DNA of 33,221 nt from Salegentibacter sediminis (GCF_002078605.1 NZ_MSJR01000005.1:189922-223142), one strand, 5' to 3'; positions 1-9,307 are shown, counted from the stretch's first letter. Numbers and translations: made by a program. Notes: a model not told the origin generated them from the sequence alone.

Positions 1-333
1 CCAGGTTGTTTTTGCCTCAACTAAAACTTTCCCGGTTTTTGCATTTTTGATGATCACGTGGCGAATAGATTTTACGTGGGTAGTTTCTGATACATAAGTC
101 TGTAACAGAATCTCTTCGTTTAAAAAAGCCTGTTTTTTGTAATCGATCTCGTGGCGAACTACCACCCAAAAGTATTTCTCCTGAAATTCCCGTGGCGCAC
201 GGCTTTCCCAGTGCGCTTTAGCCACGTCCTGTACCCATTGCACGTATTGTACGTTGTTCACGTGGTTTTGCTCATCGAGATGCGATTGCTCTACCTTAAG
301 TTTTTGCTCAAATATTTCAGGGTTTGCAGCCAT
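1..333 (-). CDS. acyl-CoA thioesterase, hotdog fold (partial, 3' end cut by window)
   Basis: This reading frame enters from the left edge, and 111 residues are visible from the ATG at 331-333 (minus strand). The protein begins MAANPEIFEQKLKVEQSHLD and continues with an H-V-N-N-V-Q-Y-V-Q-W segment. This is the D/E-x-x-x-H-V-N-N-x-x-Y signature of 4-hydroxybenzoyl-CoA thioesterase-like hotdog proteins, in which the residue before HVNN takes part in thioester hydrolysis. The expected product hydrolyses short- or medium-chain acyl-CoA in the cytoplasm. Its substrate cannot be read from the fragment. The ATG overlaps the TAA of the upstream glutaminyl cyclase gene (TAATG on the minus strand), so the two genes are probably one transcript and translationally coupled. 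The C-terminus lies outside the window. Confidence 0.85.
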   Translation of the reverse strand, partial: MAANPEIFEQKLKVEQSHLDEQNHVNNVQYVQWVQDVAKAHWESRAPREFQEKYFWVVVRHEIDYKKQAFLNEEILLQTYVSETTHVKSIRHVIIKNAKTGKVLVEAKTTW

Positions 334-1388
334 TATTTCTCTTTTATTTCAACCTCAAAAAGCTTATCCCAGTTCTTTCCTGTTACATAAAGTTTCCGGG
401 AATTGGGGTTCCAGGCAATTCCGTTTAGAACATCCAGCTTATCGTGCTGGGTAACTTTATCTCTTAGACCGCGAAAATCTATCAGGCCTTCAATTGCACC
501 GTTTTCAGGATTGATGATGGCCACCCCGTCTTTTTGGTAGGTGTTGGCATAGATCTTCCCATCTACCCATTCCAGTTCATTCATGCGGGAGACGATGCTT
601 TTATGTGTGACAACCTGGATGAAGTCTTTTTCAGAAAGGGTTTCGGCATCAAGGATCCATATTTTTTCGGTTCCGTCACTCTTATAGAATTTCTCTCCAT
701 CGTTACAAAGGCCCCAGCCTTCTTTACTTTGATTATAACCAAAACTCCCTGTTTGTTCGAAATTCTCAAGATTATAAATGAGGCCTTCCTCAGCATTCCA
801 GGTGAGTTGGTAGATCTTCCCGTTGAGAATGGAAAGGCCTTCTCCGAAATAATTATCTGAAAGCGCTTTTTTCTGAAGCACTTCTCCTGTTTTATGATAG
901 GTTTTTCTCAGGCTGGAAGAACCATACTGGCCAGTGCTTTCATACAGGGTGTCGTTATAGAACTCCAATCCCTGGGTATAGGCATCCTGATCGTGCGGAA
1001 ATTCGTTTATAATTTCATAGGTATAAGAAACCGGCGCCGCATTGTTATAGATCTTAACACTTGAAGTGATAGTGTCGGTTTTACCTTCGTAGAATACCAC
1101 CGCTTCGAAAATATGTTTCCCAAGTTTTACTTTTTCAAATTTGAAGGACAAACCTGTTTCGGTATTTGGTTTTATTTTCTTCTGCTGAAAATAGTAAAGG
1201 ACAGAATCTATTTCCCGCTCTTTTTTGTTTTCAAGATTAAGCTTCAGGGTCTCTCCCAGCTGAAATTCGTTTTTATTTTCCTCGATTTTCAGGGAGAAAT
1301 CAGAAGATTTTTTCGCCGAATTGCTTCCGCAGGAAAAAATGGAAATACTTAATAATAACAGTAACAGGGACTTAAATTTGCTTATCAT
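333..1388 (-). CDS. glutaminyl-peptide cyclotransferase, lipoprotein
   Basis: The gene encodes 351 residues. The N-terminus is a lipoprotein signal (MISKFKSLLLLLLSISIFSC) with a lipobox ending at Cys20, so the enzyme is probably anchored at the outer face of the cell. About 100 residues of Ig-like beta sequence follow. The remainder matches the plant/bacterial glutamine cyclotransferase family (five-bladed beta-propeller): it contains FPHDQDAYTQGLEFYNDTLY, YGSSSLRKT, GEGLSILNGKIYQLTWN, and near the end NGIAWNPNSRKLYVTGKNW. These enzymes convert N-terminal glutamine to pyroglutamate on exported proteins. The stop codon overlaps the start of the thioesterase gene by one base. I saw no strong TAnnTTTG box upstream. 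The family assignment is firm, but the physiological substrate is unknown. Confidence 0.9.
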   Translation of the reverse strand: MISKFKSLLLLLLSISIFSCGSNSAKKSSDFSLKIEENKNEFQLGETLKLNLENKKEREIDSVLYYFQQKKIKPNTETGLSFKFEKVKLGKHIFEAVVFYEGKTDTITSSVKIYNNAAPVSYTYEIINEFPHDQDAYTQGLEFYNDTLYESTGQYGSSSLRKTYHKTGEVLQKKALSDNYFGEGLSILNGKIYQLTWNAEEGLIYNLENFEQTGSFGYNQSKEGWGLCNDGEKFYKSDGTEKIWILDAETLSEKDFIQVVTHKSIVSRMNELEWVDGKIYANTYQKDGVAIINPENGAIEGLIDFRGLRDKVTQHDKLDVLNGIAWNPNSRKLYVTGKNWDKLFEVEIKEK

Positions 1389-1439
1389 TTCTAGCTGTAT
1401 TTTCTCTGGCTAAATTAACCATTTCGTATTAAAATTTAC

Positions 1440-1470
1440 TTGCCAGAAGTAGGAAAGATTGTATATTTGC
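1440..1470 (+). promoter_or_regulatory. promoter of the SRP RNA (Bacteroidota type)
   Basis: The -7 box TATATTTGC (1462-1470) matches TAnnTTTG(C) exactly. A TTG -33 element lies at 1440-1442, 19 bp upstream. The RNA's first paired base (1474) lies 5 nt after the G of the box, which is the expected start-site distance. This makes the promoter a useful ruler for others in the window. Confidence 0.8.
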
Positions 1471-1473
1471 ACC

Positions 1474-1567
1474 GGCAAGTCCCACACAACCAGCTCCTGC
1501 TGAATCCCCCAGGGCGGGAACGCAGCAAGGGTAGGCGGTCGTAGCGGTGTGATGTGGGTAGCTTGCC
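1474..1567 (+). ncRNA. ffs: signal recognition particle RNA, small bacterial type (4.5S)
   Basis: This is a stem-loop RNA of about 94 nt. The ends pair perfectly (GGCAAG at 1474-1479 with CTTGCC at 1562-1567). The apical domain carries the conserved SRP helix 8 asymmetric-loop and tetraloop core around 1506-1535: CCAGGGCGGGAACGCAGCAA followed by GGGTAGG. It binds Ffh and, in this window, its receptor partner FtsY is encoded at 20.9 kb. A promoter ends 3 nt before the RNA, and a T-run (1569-1574) follows the closing stem. There is no reading frame of interest across it. Recognition is by the core motif and pairing, and the exact ends could shift by 1-3 nt. Confidence 0.93.
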
Positions 1568-1601
1568 ATTTTTTGTATCTGGAATTCTCCTAATTTTATC
1601 G

Positions 1602-1610
1602 CATCTTTGC
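1602..1610 (+). promoter_or_regulatory. -7 box for the SDR gene
   Basis: CATCTTTGC differs from TAnnTTTGC at one base. By the SRP RNA ruler the transcript would start near 1614, 2 nt before the ATG at 1616. It overlaps the alternative TTG start at 1607, which argues for 1616. No good -33 TTG is visible. Confidence 0.45.
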
Positions 1611-1615
1611 GAGGT

Positions 1616-2437
1616 ATGAAAACAGATAATCCTCCCCAAAAAATAGTATTGATAACCGGAGCTTCTTCCGGAATCGGAAAATCTATAGGCGACTTTCTTC
1701 AGGATAAAGGTTTTAAAGTGTATGGAACCAGCAGAAACCCAAAAAAAGTTACCGGGAGCAAATTTCCATTGCTCGCTCTTGATGTTACCAAAACCGAAAC
1801 TATTTCTTTAGCAGTAAATGAATTGATTGAAAAAGAAGGTAGGCTGGATGTGCTGGTGAATAATGCAGGGGTGGGTATCACGGGCCCCATTGAGGAAACC
1901 CCCGATGAAGAAATAAGAAAAGCCTTTGAAACCAATTATTTTGGACCTATTAAAGTGATCAAGGCTGTATTACCAATTATGCGGGAACAAGGTTCGGGCC
2001 TAATTATAAATATCACCTCAATTGCAGGTTATATGGGCTTGCCTTACCGGGCAATTTATTCGGCTTCCAAAGGTGCCCTGGAACTTACCACGGAAGCTTT
2101 TAGAATGGAACTTAAAGATTTCAATATCGAAATGACCAATGTGGCTCCAGGAGATTTCGCTACCAATATTGCTGCGGGACGCTATCACGCCCCGGTGCTG
2201 GAGGATTCGCCTTATAAAAAAGCCTATGGGAATACCCTGAAACTTATGAATGAGCATGTAGATTCGGGAAAAGATCCTAATATGATGGCCAGGGCAGTCT
2301 ATGAGATTATTAATACTCCAAAACCAAAGGGGCATTATAAGGTAGGGGAGTTACTGCAAAAATTTTCTATTGCCCTTAAACGCATCCTGCCCGATAAAGT
2401 TTACGAGAGAATGTTGCTAAAACATTATAAATTGTAA
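1616..2437 (+). CDS. short-chain dehydrogenase/reductase (SDR) family oxidoreductase
   Basis: With the ATG at 1616 the protein has 273 residues (an upstream in-frame TTG at 1607 would add three, but lies inside the likely promoter). It is a classical SDR: nucleotide-binding TGASSGIG (14-21), NNAG (82-85), and the catalytic set Ser135, Tyr148 and Lys152 (Y-S-A-S-K). It should be a cytoplasmic NAD(P)-dependent carbonyl or hydroxyl oxidoreductase. The C-terminal part (residues 190-273) resembles the SDR subgroup often annotated as retinol dehydrogenase-like, but the substrate cannot be inferred. It lies between the SRP RNA and the aldolase gene, and its TAA forms part of the next gene's -7 box. 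Confidence 0.9.
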   Translation: MKTDNPPQKIVLITGASSGIGKSIGDFLQDKGFKVYGTSRNPKKVTGSKFPLLALDVTKTETISLAVNELIEKEGRLDVLVNNAGVGITGPIEETPDEEIRKAFETNYFGPIKVIKAVLPIMREQGSGLIINITSIAGYMGLPYRAIYSASKGALELTTEAFRMELKDFNIEMTNVAPGDFATNIAAGRYHAPVLEDSPYKKAYGNTLKLMNEHVDSGKDPNMMARAVYEIINTPKPKGHYKVGELLQKFSIALKRILPDKVYERMLLKHYKL

Positions 2438-2443
2438 TTTTGC
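2414..2443 (+). promoter_or_regulatory. promoter of the aldolase gene
   Basis: TTG at 2414-2416 and TAATTTTGC at 2435-2443 are separated by 18 bp, giving a full match to the Bacteroidota consensus. The TA of the -7 box is the start of the SDR stop codon, so the promoter is embedded in the end of the preceding gene. The predicted start site is near 2447, leaving a leader of about 46 nt. Confidence 0.65.
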
Positions 2444-2492
2444 AAACCAGAATCCGGTAGCCCGGAAATACTAAACTTTTAAACACACAACT

Positions 2493-3149
2493 ATGAAATT
2501 TTTTATTGATACCGCTAACCTGGATCAGATTAAAGAGGCCAGAGATCTTGGGGTTTTGGATGGAGTGACCACCAATCCTTCCCTTATGGCTAAAGAGGGA
2601 ATTACCGGAAAAGACAATATTCTAAAACACTATAAAGCGATCTGTGATCTGATAGACGGAGATGTGAGCGCCGAGGTTATCGCAACCGATTTTGAGGGTA
2701 TGATAAAAGAAGGCGAAGAGCTTGCAGAACTGCACGAACAGATTGTAGTGAAGGTTCCTATGATAAAAGAAGGAGTTAAGGCTATCAAATACTTTAGCGA
2801 TAACGGAATAAGGACCAACTGTACCCTGGTATTTTCTGCAGGACAGGCTCTTTTAGCCGCTAAAGCCGGAGCTACTTATGTTTCTCCCTTTATCGGACGC
2901 CTGGATGATATCTCCACCGATGGTTTGAATCTTATCGCTGAAATTAGATTGATCTATGATAACTACGGCTTTGAGACTGAAATTCTTGCCGCATCTGTAC
3001 GTCACACTATGCACGTGCTTGAATGTGCGAAATTAGGTGCCGATGTGATGACCGGACCACTTTCATCTATTGAAGGTTTACTGAAGCATCCGCTTACCGA
3101 TATAGGACTGGAAAAATTTCTTGCTGATTATAAAAAAGGGAATAGTTAA
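2493..3149 (+). CDS. fsa: transaldolase / fructose-6-phosphate aldolase family protein
   Basis: The protein has 218 residues, the size of the short TalC/FSA-type transaldolases. It starts [20 protein letters not shown], followed by [14 protein letters not shown], which is typical of the family. The Schiff-base lysine is in IVVKVPM (Lys87), and the C-terminal ADVMTGPL and [15 protein letters not shown] segments are also family hallmarks. Members either transfer dihydroxyacetone between sugar phosphates (pentose phosphate pathway) or cleave fructose 6-phosphate. Sequence alone does not separate the two, and in flavobacteria a true transaldolase role is plausible. The gene has its own promoter and a strong terminator, so it is probably monocistronic. 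Confidence 0.9.
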   Translation: MKFFIDTANLDQIKEARDLGVLDGVTTNPSLMAKEGITGKDNILKHYKAICDLIDGDVSAEVIATDFEGMIKEGEELAELHEQIVVKVPMIKEGVKAIKYFSDNGIRTNCTLVFSAGQALLAAKAGATYVSPFIGRLDDISTDGLNLIAEIRLIYDNYGFETEILAASVRHTMHVLECAKLGADVMTGPLSSIEGLLKHPLTDIGLEKFLADYKKGNS

Positions 3150-3170
3150 TTAGCTGGATAACATAAAATA

Positions 3171-3199
3171 AAAAAACCGCTCAGGTAGCGGTTTTTTTA
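3171..3199. terminator. bidirectional rho-independent terminator
   Basis: CCGCT-caggt-AGCGG hairpin flanked by A7 and T7. It can end the aldolase transcript (plus) and the thioredoxin-fold lipoprotein transcript (minus), which converge here. Confidence 0.85.
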
Positions 3200-3219
3200 T
3201 TGATAAATTTTAAAATCTT

Positions 3220-4641
3220 TTAATTATACCTGTTCAAAAACTCAAGGACTTCTCTTTCAAAAGACTTGGAATTTAATTGTGAACTTCCCCTGGCGATCTC
3301 ACCTCCGGTATCTAAAAAAAATGTCTTATTTAAATATGCTTTGAGTAAATCCTTATCTATACGGGTAAAGCTTAGATGAAACTCCATTTCAGGATTTGTA
3401 GTTTGGGTTTTCACGATCTCTGCCCAGTCGGCATGGGTGTTATTGTCGATATTTATTCCTACAAAATCTATTTCGGGGTATTTCTTTCTTAAATTATCGA
3501 TAATGTTTTGTTGCCAGCGAAAATGGTTCTTCGAAGACATTGACCAGTGGTAGGTAATCATAGGCCTGTTGGAAATTTCTTTCAATCTTATGGTATCGCC
3601 CTTAACATTCCTTAATGCAAGGCTTCCGATATTATTTCCGGGTAAAAGACTCTTTTGAACCGCAGCCATCTGCTTTAGTTTATTGAGGTTCTCTTTATCA
3701 TAATCTGTTTTCTCCAGTAAATTGATGACCGAGTCAATCGATTCAGCTTTCCGGGAAAAAGTAACCCCTTGTGAGCCCAAACGGTCGTAGTAGCTATTCT
3801 TTATTTCCTGACTTTCAATGAGAGAGTCTGCCAGGATAATTTTATAGCTAATATTGCCTATAGAATTCAGGTCGAAACAATCAGCGCTGGGAGGGAGTTT
3901 AGGGTCGCAACGTTCAATAGCTTTGGTCCTGAAATAATCATCGATAAAATTGGTGTAAACGTAATAGGTATTTAGGTTTTCACTTTCAAAATTTATCTTT
4001 TCTCTGTAATCGTGGAAGTCTTCCGGAATTTCCTGGGCTAATTCCTTAAAGTATTTTCGGGTTAAAAAAGCATAACGTTCTTTAAAGTGATAGTACTGGT
4101 AGTCTATCCCCGCTCTTGCGATCTCGATAAACTTGTCTGAAAAATCCTTTTTTTCAATTAATTTATTGAGTTGTTTGGTCTTTGCCTGGAAAATTGAATC
4201 TATTTTTTCAGAAAATTCATCAGGATGATATTTATAATAGGAAAGAATCATTTCACTCTCATCCTGGTTAGCCAGATAAAGATCCAGTAAAAAATCACTC
4301 TTTTTAGCTCCCTGCCCGCTAAAATTTATGGACTCATCAAATGCCAAAGTGTTGAGCCAAATTAGAATACTATCCCCCGGCTGTAAGTATAAAACCTGAT
4401 TTTCGGGTGGATGGTTAAACCGGTAAATCCCTTCCTCCATGTCTTCAAAATATTTTCCGAATTGGTTATTCTGATTCAGATACAGGGTGTCTATTGTGGT
4501 GTTGTTTTTAGACAGAATGAAATATTCTGATTTTGGATTAACGATTTCCCCGCCAATAAAGGTAGATTGGGCTTCTTCTTCAGATTTACATCCGAGAAGA
4601 CCAAGGCTTATTAAGGAAATCAAAAGCAATTTAAACTTCAT
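3220..4641 (-). CDS. thioredoxin-fold lipoprotein lacking the CXXC motif
   Basis: The gene encodes 473 residues. A lipoprotein signal ends in the lipobox LLGC (Cys18). Residues 25-110 look like the N-terminal beta domain common to DUF4369/TlpA-like proteins. A helical middle part (about 110-330) follows, with two cysteines (245, 255) in a short loop that could form a disulfide. The C-terminal part (about 335-473) has thioredoxin-fold strand and helix patterns (F-V-G-I-N-I-D-N; later T-F-F-L-D-T-G-G-E-I-A-R). The position of the usual W-C-x-x-C is W-S-M-S-S (366-370), so the redox dithiol is absent. Such a protein should be envelope-located and non-catalytic as a disulfide reductase, perhaps a binding or chaperone-like relative. 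It has a clear promoter (4692-4700) divergent from the ABC-F gene. Confidence 0.75.
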   Translation of the reverse strand: MKFKLLLISLISLGLLGCKSEEEAQSTFIGGEIVNPKSEYFILSKNNTTIDTLYLNQNNQFGKYFEDMEEGIYRFNHPPENQVLYLQPGDSILIWLNTLAFDESINFSGQGAKKSDFLLDLYLANQDESEMILSYYKYHPDEFSEKIDSIFQAKTKQLNKLIEKKDFSDKFIEIARAGIDYQYYHFKERYAFLTRKYFKELAQEIPEDFHDYREKINFESENLNTYYVYTNFIDDYFRTKAIERCDPKLPPSADCFDLNSIGNISYKIILADSLIESQEIKNSYYDRLGSQGVTFSRKAESIDSVINLLEKTDYDKENLNKLKQMAAVQKSLLPGNNIGSLALRNVKGDTIRLKEISNRPMITYHWSMSSKNHFRWQQNIIDNLRKKYPEIDFVGINIDNNTHADWAEIVKTQTTNPEMEFHLSFTRIDKDLLKAYLNKTFFLDTGGEIARGSSQLNSKSFEREVLEFLNRYN

Positions 4642-4691
4642 GTAGGGCTCTCAATAGTTAGGCGGATTTGTAGCTTTAATAGTAGTTAACC

Positions 4692-4700
4692 GCAAATATA
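4692..4700 (-). promoter_or_regulatory. -7 box for the thioredoxin-fold lipoprotein gene
   Basis: On the minus strand this reads TATATTTGC, a full consensus match. The predicted start is near 4688 with a 46-nt leader to the ATG at 4641. No clear -33 TTG at the right distance. Confidence 0.55.
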
Positions 4701-4779
4701 GTAGGTGCAAAAAGCGATGAATGTTAATTGGTCGTTAAAAGAATATTTAAATCGTTAATCTTTAAATATTTGGGCTTAA

Positions 4780-6450
<1,671 letters not shown>

Positions 6451-6477
6451 CTGAAAGAGAAAAATTATTATTGAAGC

Positions 6478-6507
6478 AAAAAATCCCGCTATTTGCGGGA
6501 TTTTTTG
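6478..6507. terminator. bidirectional rho-independent terminator
   Basis: TCCCGC-tattt-GCGGGA hairpin flanked by an A-run and T6, placed between the convergent ABC-F and TonB receptor genes. It serves both directions. Confidence 0.85.
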
Positions 6508-6526
6508 TTTCAGGTTTCGCGCAGAA

Positions 6527-8809
6527 TCAGAAATTGTAGTTCACAAATAGCGTGAAATTCCTTCCCGGTTCTGTAATGGGTTGCCGGCCGAAGTTGGCTT
6601 GATTGTTAAACGCGAAATTCAGATGACTGTGATAATATTTATCGAAGACATTTAACACTCCAACACCTATATTCAGGTTTTTAATAGCTGTGGTACCTGC
6701 CTTTAAATCCATTAAGCTATACCCCGGGGTTCTGGTTTCGCCAAAAGACGGAGCAATATTTTCCTGGTCGGCGGTGATGTTGTAATAAACGCCTCCCCAG
6801 AATTTATCATTTTCATATTCAACCCGTGAGCGGCTTACCAGGGGTGGAGATAGTGGCAAAGATTCTCCAAGATCTTCATTTTGGGTATAGGTGTAAGCCA
6901 GATCCGTTCCCAGTTTAAAACCGGAGGAAATAGCCAGTTCTCCCGAAAGTTCAAAACCGGTTTTGTAGGCATCATCTAGATTTCTGAAAACTTTAGGATG
7001 AACCGGAGGTTGGTTCGGCATATTTCTTCTTGTTAAAGTTTCATCCACCAGACCAACGATATAATTTTCATAAATAGAATAGAACGCACTTGCTGAAAAG
7101 CTAAAATGCTTCAGGTTCCCGGAATATTCCTCTTTTCCCTTAAACCCGATTTCAAATTGGTTATTTACCTCTGCTTTCAGGTTTGGATTCCCTACATACT
7201 CATAAGGATCTCGTCCAATATTGAAAAACGCGATATAGCGTTCTTCCATATTTGCAGGCCTGGCACCTCTTCCGTAGGAAAACTCCAGGGAATAATTGTC
7301 TTTCAAGATGCGTTTGTACGCCACGGTACCACTAAAAAGCTGCTCGTCGATTTTGCCGGTTTCGGGGTATAGTTCAGCAAAGCCCGCATCCGGATCTTTG
7401 CTTTCAGCAACAATATGGTCCAGACGGGCTCCAAAGTTGAAGATATCCTTTTCGCTTAAGCTAAATTTGGCCTCGGCAAAAAGCCCGTAATCGTTCACGT
7501 AGCTATCCTGCCATACCTTATCCTGAAATTCCATGGGCATTGCCAGAGGTTCCCCGGCCATATTCATTTTAACCAGGCGCTCTCTTTGCCCGTCACGGGA
7601 CAAATTTGTCACATCTACACCGGTAAAGAGTCGCCATTTGTTGTTTAGTCTCCATTCGGTTTCCAGTTTTCCGCCATAGGTGGTTGCGTCTACCCTGGAA
7701 ATAGCCGCCGTGCGATTAAATGAGGGACGAGTATAATTGTTCATAATATGGTCTACAAAAGAATAGTAAGTCTTAGCGGTAAAACCTCTGAACTTACCCT
7801 CGTCCGACCTGTAATTATAGTCCAGGCTAAAGATACTACTGTTGTCCTCATCGGTATCCATCATTAATCCCGCGTGTTTTACATCACGCCCAAAAGATTG
7901 TCTGAAACCGGCTTTTAGCCTGTTATTTTCGTTAAAGGTATAGCCTGCTTCCAGGTTATAACCCAGGCTTCGGAAAGAGGAAGGGATACTTCGGCCCTCG
8001 CCGTCTTCATAATCGCCATAGTCTCTGTGACTAAAATTACCCGACAGGTTCAGTTTATTCAGATTTCCCTGAAGCTGAACCATATTTACCATAGAATTTC
8101 CGTTGCTCTCGTAACCTGAAGAAACGCTTCCCGAAAAATTATCGGTGGTTTGCACTGCATTATCGGTCACCATGTTAATAATCCCACCAGAGGTATTTCC
8201 GTAGCGAACACTGAAGGGACCTTTTATAATTTCAATTCTACTAACCTCTTCTGGATTCACCAGGGTGGTGATAGGGTCCATACGGCTTGGGCAGGCGTGC
8301 ATGGCCTTAACGCCACCGTCAAACTGAATATTTAATTGTTCGTACTGGCTGGCCCGCATACTGGGATCCATAGCATAGCTGCCTCGTTTAATTAAGGCAA
8401 ATCCATTGATGTCCCCAAAAAGTTCCCCAACATTTTTAGGCTGCACCACTTTCTCCCTGAAATTTGTTTTCACCAGGCTTTGTGCAGGATCTATTTGGGG
8501 GTTTCCGTATAAAAGAATCTCACTGATTCTAAAAGTTAACCTTTCAAGATAGATTAGCGCTCCGGGTTGAATGTTGGTAAGACTTTGTTTTCTGTATTTT
8601 AAATGACTTATCTGAAGGGTGTCGTCTTCAGAAAATTCTATAAAAACCTCTCCATTTTCATTGCTAACGGCAGCTTTGTTAGTGCCTTTAATTTGGATAG
8701 TTGCATTTTCTATGGGTTCCATACTTAGCTCGTCGAGAAGGCTTACTTTCGATTGGGCTTGCAGTAATAGCGTTGAGGATAGGAAAATTAATATGCTTAA
8801 AATTCTCAT
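6527..8809 (-). CDS. TonB-dependent outer-membrane receptor, OprC-like (probable copper uptake)
   Basis: The gene encodes 760 residues. There is a signal peptide (about 1-19, ending LQAQS), a CarboxypepD-regulatory-like beta domain (about 20-90), a plug (about 110-220, with R-I-E-I-I-K-G-P-F-S-V-R-Y-G at 191-204), and a 22-strand-type barrel ending in the aromatic FVNYNF. The plug carries HACPSRMDP, i.e. a C-x-x-x-M (Cys173, Met177). The barrel has VDHIMNNY, i.e. H-x-M (His354, Met356). This pair, with 181 residues between Cys and His, matches the CxxxM/HxM copper site known from Pseudomonas OprC at nearly identical spacing. The inferred role is import of copper across the outer membrane using TonB energy. 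It lies 86 nt downstream of a small cysteine protein gene in the same direction, probably in one operon. Confidence 0.88.
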   Translation of the reverse strand: MRILSILIFLSSTLLLQAQSKVSLLDELSMEPIENATIQIKGTNKAAVSNENGEVFIEFSEDDTLQISHLKYRKQSLTNIQPGALIYLERLTFRISEILLYGNPQIDPAQSLVKTNFREKVVQPKNVGELFGDINGFALIKRGSYAMDPSMRASQYEQLNIQFDGGVKAMHACPSRMDPITTLVNPEEVSRIEIIKGPFSVRYGNTSGGIINMVTDNAVQTTDNFSGSVSSGYESNGNSMVNMVQLQGNLNKLNLSGNFSHRDYGDYEDGEGRSIPSSFRSLGYNLEAGYTFNENNRLKAGFRQSFGRDVKHAGLMMDTDEDNSSIFSLDYNYRSDEGKFRGFTAKTYYSFVDHIMNNYTRPSFNRTAAISRVDATTYGGKLETEWRLNNKWRLFTGVDVTNLSRDGQRERLVKMNMAGEPLAMPMEFQDKVWQDSYVNDYGLFAEAKFSLSEKDIFNFGARLDHIVAESKDPDAGFAELYPETGKIDEQLFSGTVAYKRILKDNYSLEFSYGRGARPANMEERYIAFFNIGRDPYEYVGNPNLKAEVNNQFEIGFKGKEEYSGNLKHFSFSASAFYSIYENYIVGLVDETLTRRNMPNQPPVHPKVFRNLDDAYKTGFELSGELAISSGFKLGTDLAYTYTQNEDLGESLPLSPPLVSRSRVEYENDKFWGGVYYNITADQENIAPSFGETRTPGYSLMDLKAGTTAIKNLNIGVGVLNVFDKYYHSHLNFAFNNQANFGRQPITEPGRNFTLFVNYNF

Positions 8810-8844
8810 TTAATTTTGATTAAAAATTGATATAAGTAGAGTAT

Positions 8845-8868
8845 ATCCACCGGTTTATACCGATAGAT
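8845..8868. promoter_or_regulatory. imperfect dyad in the 86-nt gap of the copper operon
   Basis: CGGT-ttat-ACCG (8851-8862) with symmetric ATC/GAT outer triplets (8845-8847, 8866-8868). It sits between the cysteine protein stop and the receptor start. It could be an operator for a second promoter, an mRNA hairpin, or chance. Confidence 0.3.
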
Positions 8869-8895
8869 TTTATAATAATTCTGAAAAAATCAAGC

Positions 8896-9270
8896 TTAAA
8901 GAGATGGGGGATGAGTTATCCTTGGTAAGTGTTGGTATTTGTAATTATTTAAATAGGCCATTGCAGGTGCCTGCTCTTCCGAAAATTGAAAGACTTGCAG
9001 GTGTAGCACAGGATTAAAAAAGAGAACTACCTGTTCCTGCAAAAAATCAAGCTGCGAAGGTTTTCCCTTAGTGGTGGAATCTTTATTTAATTTAGAAAGC
9101 TCACACTTTCCGTTACATTCCATTTCAGGTTTGTCCTGGTTTACACAAAATAACTCTGTAAAACTCGAATTATCTACCAGGTAAAAACTTATCATGAAGC
9201 CACTTTTTATGCTGTTAAACAGCATAACTACTACAAAAAGCAGAACAATAAGTGTACTTCTTTTTTCCAT
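8896..9270 (-). CDS. small membrane-anchored cysteine-rich protein (putative copper-handling partner)
   Basis: The gene encodes 124 residues. One hydrophobic segment (about 7-32) acts as an uncleaved anchor or signal. After it comes a metal-binding-like stretch with Cys42, Met50, Cys52 and Cys56 (F-C-V-N-x-D-x-P-x-M-x-C-N-G-K-C). A polar linker (57-75), a second hydrophobic stretch (about 76-95) and a tail with His90, His114 and His120 follow. I do not recognise a named domain. From memory, similar short proteins with C-x-x-x-C preceded by a further Cys occur beside copper-type TonB receptors in flavobacteria, but this was not checked. The Cys/Met set suits Cu(I). It is the first gene of the operon with the OprC-like receptor and has its own strong promoter and a CRP-like site. 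Confidence 0.7.
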   Translation of the reverse strand: MEKRSTLIVLLFVVVMLFNSIKSGFMISFYLVDNSSFTELFCVNQDKPEMECNGKCELSKLNKDSTTKGKPSQLDFLQEQVVLFFNPVLHLQVFQFSEEQAPAMAYLNNYKYQHLPRITHPPSL

Positions 9271-9276
9271 TTACGC

Positions 9277-9285
9277 GCAAAGATA
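9277..9285 (-). promoter_or_regulatory. -7 box of the copper operon
   Basis: On the minus strand this reads TATCTTTGC, a full consensus match. The predicted start near 9273 leaves only about 3 nt before the ATG (9270). There is no convincing TTG -33 element, which fits a promoter that depends on an activator. Confidence 0.65.
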
Positions 9286-9307
9286 AGCTTATTATAGGCT
9301 TAGAAAA

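Noticed and set aside
1436-1639. 67-residue minus-strand protein opposite the SRP RNA
   Set aside because: It is the complement of a structured RNA gene with clear core motifs and pairing.
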